A stretch of DNA of 43,186 nucleotides from Cytidiella melzeri (Eukaryota > Basidiomycota > Agaricomycetes > Polyporales > Irpicaceae): assembly GCA_022592445.1 (NCBI GenBank), contig JABYQR010000364.1:1-43186 (forward strand). The letters are read 5' to 3'. The notes under the pieces are model-generated. The model worked only from the letters and a program-made list of their open reading frames with translations. It was not told the DNA's origin and made no database searches. Of the stretch, positions 22,492-33,090 are shown in pieces. Each line of letters opens with the position of its first letter. The stretch's first letter is position 1. A program made the position numbers and the translations under genes.

Positions 22492-24558
22492 GTAAGTCGA
22501 GTTGTAGTGGTGTTTATGGGGCGAGGAGATGGCGGACGGAGGAGGGAAGAGATCGATAAGGGAACACGAGCAGCCAGGATGGCGACACTATATAGGACTT
22601 TGAGGCGTAACTTGGGGTTGTGTCGGAACTCTGTCGACGTTTTTGTCGTCGCGGCGGTCCGCGGTCATTTGCTTAGCAATTCTTAGCAAGACGCGTCCGT
22701 CACGTGCACGCGTCCTAGGTTCGGTCCCTCTTGCCGACGCTTTCGTGTTCCCCGCCATGTCGCCGCCCATGTCAGCAGCTTGCTCAGTATCACTTGACAC
22801 AACCAGCCCTGTCCCCTGACTTCCCGCCCTCTGAGCTATCTTTGTGAAGGCCATCGCACCGTTCCACTTCATGCATTCAACAGGATAGCTCAAAACCCGC
22901 TTTCAGTGGTGTTCCCAGACCGGAGTGCCCCCGGTCAATGTCCCCTGCGTTGTGAGATCGTCCATCCATATCCTTGGTGTCAGGACCGAGAGCCTGAGCT
23001 CGACTGCGGTGGTTTGTCGCGGTGTCAATAGGACCTATGTGGCCACCTACGAGGTAAGTGTCTATATAATTAGCTGCGTAGTTAACAACTTCCGCCGAGG
23101 TCTAGAGAGCGTCTCAAGTATCTGGCACTATAGTTTTTATTGCTCTTCCACGGTGTACGAGGGCCAATTACTTTGCGCGCGAATCAACAGCAATTTCGAC
23201 GAACCTCGACGGTGTACTGAATCTTGATCACGTCAGCTATGAACACGACACAATCAACACAAACACCGCTGATACGGTAAGACATCATCTTGTATCGTCT
23301 CCTTTGCATCTTACACTTCACCGGCGTGACTCATAGTGTCAATGCGTGGGCGCATAGTCGCGGCCACAACGCCACAATTCCGCTACATGCCTTATTTGGC
23401 GTTGACTATTAGACAAGTCACCCCGAGGGACAACTCCGTACACTTTAACTTGGAAAGCTCCGGAACCTTCGGTACAGCTGAAGGCACCACTATCATAGAC
23501 ATCGTGACTATGACGATAATGCAACCGTGGACCAGGGTACTAACAGCGATCCGAGTCGGAGACAAGTTAACTGCGGCGACCGGGCAGATCAAACTCCAGC
23601 CCTACCTTTGACGAGAACGCTGTCAGAGCGGCGAATGCTCTTCTCTATCCTCAGGGCTTGATATCTGCTCTCTCTGTCTCAGATTTGGAATTGTCATCCT
23701 CACTAGTGATCTTTAGTTGGTGAGTATCGTGCATTGTCCTCCAATTTATATATTGCGTGCAGTAACAGATTGAGGTATTCCTCAGTCACCACCCACTCGG
23801 ATGTAGGCACGAGCGAAACAGTTGTAAGGATGTCGAGATGGCCAACTCTGCATCAAGTTTATATAGTAGAGTTAAACTCGGAAGGTTAGCCGGCTGGGTG
23901 AGCGGTACCAAAGTCTTGCAAGTGCATAGCGATGAGCAGTTGCGTTTACTCCCTAATATGCGCATAAACGTGATGCTGAGAAATAGTTCGCGCCGATAGC
24001 ATATGTAAAATCCAGTTCCTAGTGTCAATATTGAGTGTTTGATGGGTGGCCTGCTCATCTATTCTACGCGCTGTGTCTGCCAGTGTTCCCAGCTTCCATC
24101 TTTTTCTCATCGCTGAGAACGAGAGTTCAATGCTTGTTCACAGACCTGCGAGATAAGGATGAGGAGACTCTGTGCACGGTGGACTGTGATCAGACTGAGC
24201 CGGCACTCTGTAGATACCGAGGAAATTAGCAGGCGCTCCGCCCTTATAATAGATGCGCGTCTAACATATATTTCACCGATAACGCGGAAGCCTTCAAGTT
24301 CTTGCCAACCACTACCTCAAGCTCTTGTTCCTCACACCGTCGTTATTGTGACTTAGCAGCTTTCTTAGGCTGAAGTAGGGGTGCGTTGCTCTCAAAATCT
24401 CAAACTGCCCAACGATGCTAACAAGTACGGTCACATTCGGCCGATGCATGTTTAGGTCTCCCGGTCTGCCGCGCAACGCGACTTGGGTATGCTTGTGCAG
24501 CCACAGTGAACACCACAAGTCTTTCAATATTGGTAGAAGCGGGCTTCAAGGTAGGCCC
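22492..24558. other. Divergent intergenic region between glutathione reductase and the SCAP-like gene
   Basis: About 2 kb holding both upstream regions. Open frames at 22925-23227 and 23336-23611 (about 100 and 91 codons, plus strand) have no recognisable domain. I do not call them genes. Confidence 0.4.
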
Positions 24559-27500
24559 ATGTCAGTAACTCCTGGTTCCCTGCTACAACGCATACGCATC
24601 TTTGGCAACCGGTTCTTCCACCGCTTCGGAATGTATGTCTCACTCGACCTACTCGTCTGTTGGAGGCTGAACTATGACTTTAAACACAGACATTGCGCAA
24701 CCCACCAAGTCCGGCTTATACTCATCTCCTCCGTTGTCATATCATGTCTACTCTTTCCCGCTGTAGCCCTGTACTCCTCCGCTCAGACTACAACCTTCTC
24801 GCTCTCCTTCCGTGTATTCAATGCGCTACTAACACCGGACGACATATCAACCTACTTTGCCTTGGAAGACCTTAGGGACCTCTGGGAAGGTCACGACACG
24901 CTACGCACGAGGGAAGATTCAACAGCGAGGGCGCGGTGTGGGAAGGAAGGGATTGTGAGAGTGGAACGTATTATCGTGCACGACGGAATTCAAACCGAAA
25001 TGGAGGGAGACGAAGGAGATGTTGCGAGGGCGGGTCTGACGAGGAAGGTCCTCTGGTCGACGTTGAATTTTGAGACGCGGCTGTCAGAGATCCTGGTTGC
25101 ACGGCGCGCGCCGTGTATACGTTCCCCCGCTGGACGCTGTCTTGTACTCAGTCCTCTGGCGTTTTGGAACTACGACGAGGATGCTCTACTGGATGATCCT
25201 ACACCACACGAGGTTTTGGCACCAGGCAGGAACACGTCTATACATGAACTTACTATGACATCCGAGATGGTACTTGCCGGAGGAGAGGACGGACACTTTG
25301 GCCACCATATGCCGCTGTATCCTGTCTTGACGTATTTCTTCCCTGAAGGAGACTGCATGGCAAACAGCGGACATCACTTTTGGTTGAATGCGGTTGAAGA
25401 AGCGTCCTCCATAAGCCAGGCAGAGGTTATCGTTGTCTCGAAAGCACCCAGGCTGATAGCTCTCCAGGTACGCCTGCTGTAAGTTGCGTTTTTCCTGTCT
25501 TTAGCTCATATTTTGGTGTAGCACCAGAAGGAAACAAAGGCCACTTCGCGCTTTACTGCGCTGCCAGTGTTCACGTACTCTGCGTACTTGATCTTCCTCG
25601 TCTATTTTACTCGCCAGATGCGACGGATGGACAAGGTACACTCCCGTTTCGGTCTAGCAGTGACAGGGATAGTAGAGATTGTTGTCAGCACTGTAACAAG
25701 TCTGAGTGTATGCGCCCTTGTCGGGTTCCGGATCACAATGGTTCCATGGTGAGTATTCTATCCATTCCCTTCGGCGTCCTTGTCTAAGTCATCGAGCAGG
25801 GAAATATTTCCTATCGTCGTGATCTTTATTGGAGTCGAGAACATGTTCAGCATCGTCAGTCAGCTCCTGCTTTTTTACTTGAGCAATATAACTCACCGCC
25901 CTTAGGTGGAGGCTGTGATCAAGACGTCGATAGCTCTTCCTGTGAAGGAACGTGTGGCCGAGGGTCTTAGTCATGCGGGCACCTCGAACACGCTGAAGCT
26001 TTGCACCTACAACGCAGTACTGGGAGTTATTGCGTTTTTCTCAACCGGCGCGATCCGCCAGTTCTGCGCATTTGCGATTGTCGTCCTCGTTGCGCACTGG
26101 TTCCTCGTCCACACGTTTTTCGTCACGGTACTGTCGATAGACATTCAACGCCTCGAAGTAGGTGTCGGTGGCGAGTTTTCTCGTGCATCTATACTGACAT
26201 TTCTGTTTTTCTAGCTTGACGAGTTACTTCGACAAGGCACAAGCCTGATGCCGTCCCACCTCCCAGACAGTAGCACTTCTACTACATTACCCTCCCAAAC
26301 CAAACTAGGCCGATTCGCGGCGGAGGTCCAGCACGCGGTACGCGGTCGTCCTGCAAAGAACATATCGCTTGTTTTGGTATGTCAATACCCTCTTTGAGTG
26401 TTGTCAACGCTGATGCGGCGGTTAGCTTCTCGCTGTCACAGCAATACTATACTTTATGACGCACCCACATGGGTCTGCAAACAAGATGCAAGGGGGACTG
26501 TCAACAAGTCGCGGTCGGCTCAATCGCACCGGAAAGCAAGGCAGTCCCGAGGCGATATCTCCAGCCTTGCAAGTCTGGCAAACGTTGAACCCTGCCAACC
26601 ACGATCTTGTGCACCTTCGTATCGAGTCGCCGGCGGTTGTGGTTCTCGACTCTGGTGAAAATCGAAACGAGGATCGTAGTTCCGAGAGACAACCCATGCT
26701 GGAATACGACAAAGCTTATCGGTCACGATGGTCGAGGCTGTGGCATAGGACTTCCAGGCCGTTGACCTGGGCGTTCAATATCATTATCGTCCCAACGTTT
26801 GTGACAACTCTTGCCCTGTATGGCCTTCTGCTCTATCTCTTGAAGGACGCGGAGCTTCTAGAGGCGCAACGTAATCGACGAGAAACTGGCACCCCTGAGA
26901 CAGACGATTTGATACCGGCCGTGGAGGACCCCGTCTCGTTCACCACTCTTCCTCGGGCTTTCGCTACGGATGTTGATTTGATTGCTGCCAGTGCTGACGG
27001 GTCTGTTGTCGCAACTGTTGGTCTACAGAACGAATTTGTGCTCTGGCGAATGGACACCAAGGCCTATTCCGCAGTTGACACCAGTGGTCTCCTGCTTGGA
27101 AGCAGCGGCAGCTCACCAACCCCTGCTTCGACACTGACTGCCATTGGCATTCACGATGCTGGACTGTATGTGGCCGCGGGAACTGGTACTGGTGTCGTCG
27201 CCATCTGGTCCGTCGGCCTAAATCACATCCAGTCGTTGCCCCACCTCAACGCAGACACGTTCTCCGCTGTCACTCACATCCACTTCGTCTCCCACTCACC
27301 TGTCCTCAACGGACGCGCCACACCAAGAAGACAGAGCGGAGCTAGGAGAACCCCCGAAGGAGATTCTGTAGAGCCTCCTGGGCTCTTATATGTGACGTAC
27401 GAGAACGGGGCTGTCATCAAGTGGGATATTTCCTCATCTGTGGCTCCAGCCTACATCAAGCCGTCTCGCGCGGCATCGGTGGTCAAGTCGATGTTGCTGC

Positions 27501-28813
27501 CAGTTCAAGCCGACGGGAGGTTGATCATCGGATTTTGTCTCGAAGATGGCAGCCTGGAATTGTGCGATGCAGACAAAGCCAACGGGCTGCTCGCATATGA
27601 CACGTCGATCCTGGCCGGTAACCCTGCGGACCTTGTCGATAAAGTGCACATCTGCTGCGTCGACCTGGAAGGCGAGACACGAGTCGTTGTTGGTGCTGCT
27701 ACACAGGCAGGAGTGGTTTCGGTGTGGGACGCGGGTACGGGGGAGTGTATGCGCATTCTTGATGAACCTTTTGGGCCTATTAGCAACATGCGCATCATGC
27801 CTGTGCCGATGAAGCGATGCCCCATTTGCCGCGAGCTTCCTCCGGAAAGCTTCACCTTGTGTTTTTCGTTTGGTCAAGTGGTGCTATTCTACCGAGCGTA
27901 TTTGGGACTTCCGACGACGAGGCGATGCTCATGTCCCATCAGTCAGACGACAGTTGTCAGCAGCGTCCTCAGTCGTCGCTCGAGAAGTAGCAGTGTTGCC
28001 TCGGTCAATAACTCCCCCGGGAGTTCCTCTCCAGCCATCGTACGATCGAGGATGTCGTCATTCTCTTCTTCCACTGGATACGACTCGACGTCCTTGTTCC
28101 CCGTATCTGTCCATGGAAGCCACTTGAGACGAGCGTCTGACAAACGAAATCTCGACACTTACATACCTGTCGAAGCAGATGAGATGGAGGGCCGTCAGCC
28201 TGTAGGTCCTCAAGACCCGCCGAACGGCACGCCCAAACTGTCACCAGGAGGGAAGTCTACTTCGCTCTGGGAGAACCTGGTCGTGACCTGCATCGCGGAT
28301 GCCACGTTTGAACGCGGCAGCTGGGACGTTGCGAACAACAAGATCATCGGTATTCGCAGGAAACCTCGAATACCCAAATCAGGCGATCGCGAGACCTCGA
28401 AGGACACAGGAAGTCGGCGAGGCTCACCGAACGCGTCACCTCGAAACGACACAAGCAGTGGTCTGACCAGTGCGACGCTGGAGAGGTGGGAGCTATGGAC
28501 ATTCGATCCATGTGGATCTAGATTGCAAGCTTCGCCATTGCTTGCCCTCGGAGAGGGTTTGAGGCCTCCGGGCGAAGCCAAGGTCAAGACGAGCGGGTTA
28601 AGTCGTCGGAGCTCTGGTCGCAGCTTCGGCCCACCACCAGTCAACACCAATGTCGTCCCACGGTTGCATTTCACCAGAGTCTCACCACTGTTCAGCAGCC
28701 GCTCGTTTTGTCTGGCAGGATTCGGCAATACGGTAGGCTTCTTCAGTTTTCACGGAGGTGCGGTCCCGCGAACTCGACCGCCTACGCCTCCCATGGAATT
28801 CGTGAAGCAGTAG
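24559..28813 (+). CDS. SCP1: SCAP-like sterol sensor (SREBP cleavage-activating protein), 1,311 aa, seven exons
   Basis: ER membrane escort that binds the SREBP-type factor and moves it to the Golgi when sterol is low. Exons 24559-24632, 24690-25467, 25522-25748, 25800-25854, 25906-26157, 26215-26376, 26426-28813; introns 49-57 bp, all in phase. The first membrane segment (residues about 33-56) follows HCATHQVRLILISSVV. A lumenal loop spans about 57-285. The sterol-sensing domain (about 290-455) has YSAYLIFLVYF, FGLAVTGIVEIVVS and FPIVVIFIGVENMFS. Directly after it, SIDIQRLELDEL places LELDEL (461-466) where the COPII-sorting MELADL of animal SCAP lies. Two more membrane segments follow (about 509-527 and 631-654), then WD40-type repeats from about 700, including SADGSVVATVGLQNEFVLWR, and a Cys pair (CPICRELPP) near 980. 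An upstream in-frame ATG (24415) is less likely. The donor of the fourth intron is GTCAGT, weaker than the others. Confidence 0.9.
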
Positions 28814-29130
28814 ATATCGTGTTCTCTTGATTTTCATGGCTGCATGACAGCTTCAGTCTGGTATCCCACGCAGTGTTCCGTTTCCTTCCTTTTGTGGTTC
28901 CATCGATGTTTCCGTTGCTTCCATGAAACCTTTGGGATTTGGTTGTTCATTTCATCTTATTTACCTTATTGGCTTATTGGGTCATCTGTACTACTCTATA
29001 CGGTATAGGGTCTATGTTGATTATCACTGTATCTTATCATCATGTCATTCTGATCAGTACATTGTACTGAACGTGTCACAAGCTGTGGTACATAACATGA
29101 AATACATCCTGACTTTACTCAAGGAGACTC
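28814..29130. other. Tail-to-tail intergenic region
   Basis: 317 bp between the stop codons of the SCAP-like gene and HAT1, which converge here. AT-rich and TTAT-rich, as expected for two 3' ends; no separate terminator motif could be singled out. Confidence 0.5.
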
Positions 29131-30989
29131 TCACTGAATCATCTCAAGGATCCGTCGATAGTCGTCGCACACAGTCTGGAAAGTTTCCTCCAATTTTTGT
29201 TGTCGATCTTCCTTCTCGAGCTGCATGAGCACCTCCTGCATCACAAACCCACTGAGTACAACAAGAGATTGTCATCTGCACGTGACAACTCACGAAGTTA
29301 AACCGATATAGTCGCTCCTTGACCTGTAATCGGAACGCTCTCATGGCTAACGTATCCGTCTCGTCTAACGATCTCAACTGGAGCATCTCAACCAGACGAC
29401 TGAATTGTCTCTGCGTTTGACCCACTTGTCAGTGTCCAATTGGCTCTCCCGGTCGAAAGAATGGTTCTTACCCCTGCGATCTTGAGCTCTGTGCGCCACT
29501 TCTCAGCCCACCCCTTCTCTGTCGGAGGTCCCATCTTACCGCGTCGCCTCTTTTCTTTCCCTTTACCACGCCTATCGGGACCACCACCGTTGCTACCGTC
29601 GCCGAAGCCTTCTGATACAAACTTTTCGAGACCGAGAAGTAGACGAAGGTCGTTCCGGTCTCTCAGATCTTCGAATGCCTCTGCAGGGTCTTCAACCGTC
29701 AGTTCTGCTATGTTGGGTTGGGACATGACATATTGGTAGATAGCTCTGTAGAGGGCAGCTAAGTATATTTCGTGATCAGATTTCAGCAGGAACAGGAGAA
29801 TGATAGTGTGCACATACAGCCATGTCCGGCGTGTTGGAAGGGTGGGAGAATGACAAATTGACTTAGACGTAGGCGAACTCTCTCAGGGAAGCAGTAGAAA
29901 GGGTACAGCGAGGAGTAACCGATAAAGTGGTATGTTTCTGCTTTAGAATCTAGGCGTCTTGTCCGTTTCTCATACCTTCGTACGGCGGGTGGTAGTAAAA
30001 CAAAAGTGGGCATGATTAACGACAGAACATGTCCGACGATAGACAGAGGCCACTTACAGGACGACAAACTCCCATGTCTCCTCCTCCTCTTGAATATAGG
30101 AGCCCCCTTCGATGTACAGAAGGATGAACAACTGCATCTTGCGATGGTATTCTCGGAAACCCTCTGTGTGCCAAGTCGACTATTAAGATGTATATTAGAC
30201 AGCGAGGTCTTGAGCAAATGTATCCAGCTGAGGATAACGGTACAAACGACGTACATGATATACTTCATATTCAATGATGTCCTCTGACGAAGCCGTCGTA
30301 CCACTGACGCTCCCAATCGAGCTAGGAGGTTTGTGAGAAGAGCGCGTGTATGAATGGATCTTTGTTCCCAGCGGTTTGAAACTTGTCGCATCTGTCTCTA
30401 CGATATCTAGGAATGTGTCAAGGTCTTGTATGTAGTCTGCCAGCATTCAAAAGTTTGCGTGTCAGTTGTCAAACGAAGGCCTTGCCATGTCGGCACAGCA
30501 GCGTGATACACTGACATACCTGGCGGTATGAACTCCGCTAGCGTGGCTTCAACATCATCTACAGGCGACGGTGGCGGGAGCTTGGCTGAGTATGAGACGT
30601 TGAGATACGTTGCCAGAGACCCTGAGGCAAATCTCAGCTGCAAAGGGAGTCATGATATCGCTGTGGGATTACGCATGAAAAGCGTACATCTATGATGAGG
30701 TCTTTGTACCCGTACAGCTTCTCGTCTTCTCCATAGATCTTAGTGCTCATATAGTCAGTAGTTTTCGCGTCAAGAATTGCCAGTGGCGACGACATACAGG
30801 GTACGTGAAGGTCGGCCTAAAGTCTTCGTATACTTCGTTCTTCGAAAGAGTCGCTTTCTCCTCCTTGGCGCGTACTGTTGAGAACAGCGAGCGACTCAGA
30901 ACACGTAGGACCGTTCAGACGCGTCGAAAGTCAGTACCTAGAGAGAGATGTAACGCCTCATTCGAGTCTGTAGCCCAATCCGAGCTCAT
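29131..30989 (-). CDS. HAT1: Type-B histone acetyltransferase catalytic subunit HAT1, 422 aa, ten exons
   Basis: Acetylates newly made histone H4 before deposition, using acetyl-CoA. Exons (minus strand): 30989-30938, 30874-30798, 30738-30688, 30637-30520, 30436-30255, 30179-30058, 29975-29818, 29758-29472, 29410-29294, 29235-29131; total 1,269 nt, all junctions in phase, introns 50-83 bp. The N-terminal domain shows RPTFTYP, then KLYGYKDLIID and LRFASGSLATYL. The acetyltransferase core has REYHRKMQLFILLYIEGGSY, then LSQFVILPPFQHAGHG, where QHAGHG (248-253) is the acetyl-CoA loop, and LTVEDPAEAF with Glu276/Asp277 at the catalytic position. A Gly-rich, basic insert (about 320-350, KGKEKRRRGK) could be a nuclear signal. 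The C-terminus is a Glu/Lys helix ending DDYRRILEMIQ, as in the family. A young retrotransposon lies 54 bp upstream of the ATG. Confidence 0.93.
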
Positions 30990-31042
30990 AGTTGGAAGCA
31001 GGAGAGAAAGCTGTTGAAGTGATCGCGTAATTAAATGAGCTT

Positions 31043-31056
31043 GACGCGACGCATCC
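31043..31056. repeat. 5' target-site duplication of the non-LTR element
   Basis: GACGCGACGCATCC; an identical copy follows the A-tail at 37106-37119. The site is 54 bp upstream of the HAT1 start codon, probably in its 5' UTR or core promoter. Confidence 0.95.
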
Positions 31057-31247
31057 GCTTCTTGAACCCGTACCACCACCACCAGGAAAATTCCCACGCT
31101 CAAGCATAACGCTTCCCTCGCCACCATTCCCCTCCCCTTTCCCTTAATCGCTCGTGTTCCTCTTATACTACCCTAATCACCCCTCTATTCCTTAAATATC
31201 GCGTTATAAGCTTATTCCTTTAAAGTCTCGGACCCCTTTAATACATC

Positions 31248-33080
31248 ATGTCTGGCGTTCTACCAGACGCAGACATGAATTTACCCCCGTCTCAACAATC
31301 TCTCGAGTATCTTACCCAGCCGCCCGCAGGCACTCCAGTTGAGTTTAATCAGCCGGTAGTCCCTGGAGCAGCCCCTGTCCCATATTATAACCCGCCCCAC
31401 ATTCCTCCAACCAACTTCGCCCCGCAGCCTCCTCAACCAGACCAATCTGGGCTGACCTCCATCGAAGAGGATGCAGATCTGTGGGGGGACGACGTCTCCC
31501 CTGAGGCTCCCTACAACGCATTCCTGCCGTACGAAAGTGAGGGCCAGATCAGTGAGTCTCTCCCGGTATTCGCCGCCACCCTCTCTACTCTCGCAGTCTT
31601 CTTGACCGAACCAATGGTCATGCACCGCATCCACGACCTCGCAAGGCAACCCAAGGCCTTCGACAACACCATCCTTCCCATTTTTAATAATCTGCGAAGT
31701 CTCGTCAATCAGTGGAATAACACTGTCGATGACGAACTGTCCATCCAACGTTCAGTCACTGCTCCGTCCTCTCGCAACACCTCAGCCACAGTCGCACCTC
31801 CCACCATCTCCTCTCCCCAGCACTCTCCACAGACACTGCGCCCGGCACACGTGCTGGGTACCACCCAACGTCCTTTCCGAGTAGGGGGAGTACCAACGCA
31901 CCACACAGTTCAGACCACGCTTCCTTTCGCCCCGGCTCACAACCCCCCTCCCATTCCCATTGCTAATCGACCGGTCCCCTTGTACGCACAAGTCGCCAAA
32001 TCCCGCCCGGCCAACACTCTTCTCAACATAACATCCGCCCTCGCCTCTGCCATGCCCAACGCGCCAGCAGAAGCGCTGCTCACGATGGCCACCAAGCTGG
32101 TGCCAGCTCAGCCCAATCGCGCTGTGCCACGGCACGCCCCTCGCAATGCGTCGAAAGTTATCACGGTGAAATCAATGAGCGGTACAGTCAATGTTTCTGA
32201 GATACCTAACGATTCAAAACTTCTCAGCGAGTTCTCGATTGTATACGAAGAGGCTAAGATGATGGGACAACTCCCTCACGACGCCCCAAGCGTTCTCTTT
32301 GTGCGGTGGATCAACAACGCCCTGCAACTACAGTTTCGCACGTCGCCCTGCGAGGGAACAGAGGCAGTCATAGAATCATTCTGGAGAGCATGCAAGGGTC
32401 TGAACGGAGCCACCCCTATATGCTCCAAGTTCCGCTTCCGCAACGGTATACTCTACCGTCGCGTCCCGTTTTCTGATCCAGCCAATGCATCATCTGACGA
32501 ATTTGTCCAACAGATCAAGAATGCCCTTTTGAGCCAATACGCATGGGAGGGAGTCACAATGATTGGTAACCCCCGCATTCAGATCACCGAGGGGTCATCC
32601 TACGGAACTGTGTTCGCTGACTTTTACGACAGCTCAACTTCACGATGTATGCGACAGATCATGCGCCAAGTGGTGTACCTGAACGGGGCCGCTTGCCGGG
32701 CGATCCAGGCGCAGAACTTTCGACCAGCAACCCCACGCTGCGCGATTTGCCAGCGATGGGGCCACCCTGCCGACATATGCCGCTCACAGGTGGTAAGATG
32801 CCCTGTGTGCGCACAGCCTCATGACGAGCGAAACCACGAGCACCTGGCGCCCCTTGCGCCCACCAAGTGCTTCAACTGCGGTGAGCCTCACCGAGCCGAC
32901 TCAGCTGACTGCTCATTCTTCCAGCACCGCCGCGACCGAGAATGGATTCATAGCCACCAGCCAGCCATGCAACCAGCCCGCCGAACACCACACAATGACG
33001 TCCGCCAGGTCACACAGACCAGGCGAACCACGCGCATTGGCATGGGCCGACAAGGCCCTAGCCTCGGCAGAATGACGTAG
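31248..33080 (+). CDS. Non-LTR retrotransposon ORF1 (gag-like, zinc knuckles), 610 aa
   Basis: RNA-binding, nucleocapsid-like protein of the element. The first half is Pro/Ala/Thr-rich and probably flexible. The middle (about 300-480) is the folded part that fungal ORF1 proteins share. The C-terminal part (about 495-560) carries three Cys/His motifs: CAICQRWGHPADIC, then CPVCAQPHDERNH, and CFNCGEPHRADSADC. The tail is Arg-rich. The ATG at 31248 is the first in frame after the 5' UTR. The frame ends TAG immediately followed by TAA, and ORF2 starts 10 nt after the first stop in another frame, a spacing compatible with termination-reinitiation. Confidence 0.9.
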   Translation: MSGVLPDADMNLPPSQQSLEYLTQPPAGTPVEFNQPVVPGAAPVPYYNPPHIPPTNFAPQPPQPDQSGLTSIEEDADLWGDDVSPEAPYNAFLPYESEGQISESLPVFAATLSTLAVFLTEPMVMHRIHDLARQPKAFDNTILPIFNNLRSLVNQWNNTVDDELSIQRSVTAPSSRNTSATVAPPTISSPQHSPQTLRPAHVLGTTQRPFRVGGVPTHHTVQTTLPFAPAHNPPPIPIANRPVPLYAQVAKSRPANTLLNITSALASAMPNAPAEALLTMATKLVPAQPNRAVPRHAPRNASKVITVKSMSGTVNVSEIPNDSKLLSEFSIVYEEAKMMGQLPHDAPSVLFVRWINNALQLQFRTSPCEGTEAVIESFWRACKGLNGATPICSKFRFRNGILYRRVPFSDPANASSDEFVQQIKNALLSQYAWEGVTMIGNPRIQITEGSSYGTVFADFYDSSTSRCMRQIMRQVVYLNGAACRAIQAQNFRPATPRCAICQRWGHPADICRSQVVRCPVCAQPHDERNHEHLAPLAPTKCFNCGEPHRADSADCSFFQHRRDREWIHSHQPAMQPARRTPHNDVRQVTQTRRTTRIGMGRQGPSLGRMT

Positions 33081-33090
33081 TAATTCCAAC

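Noticed and set aside
23336..23611. 91-codon plus-strand frame between glutathione reductase and the SCAP-like gene
   Set aside because: No domain; length within what is expected by chance in CpG-rich sequence.
30915..31127. An upstream minus-strand ATG at 31127 as a longer HAT1 start
   Set aside because: The extra residues would come from the retrotransposon 5' UTR; the family-type start is at 30989, outside the element.
31709..32135. Minus-strand open frames of up to 117 codons inside retrotransposon ORF1
   Set aside because: They are antisense shadows of the intact ORF1 frame; no domain and no independent support.
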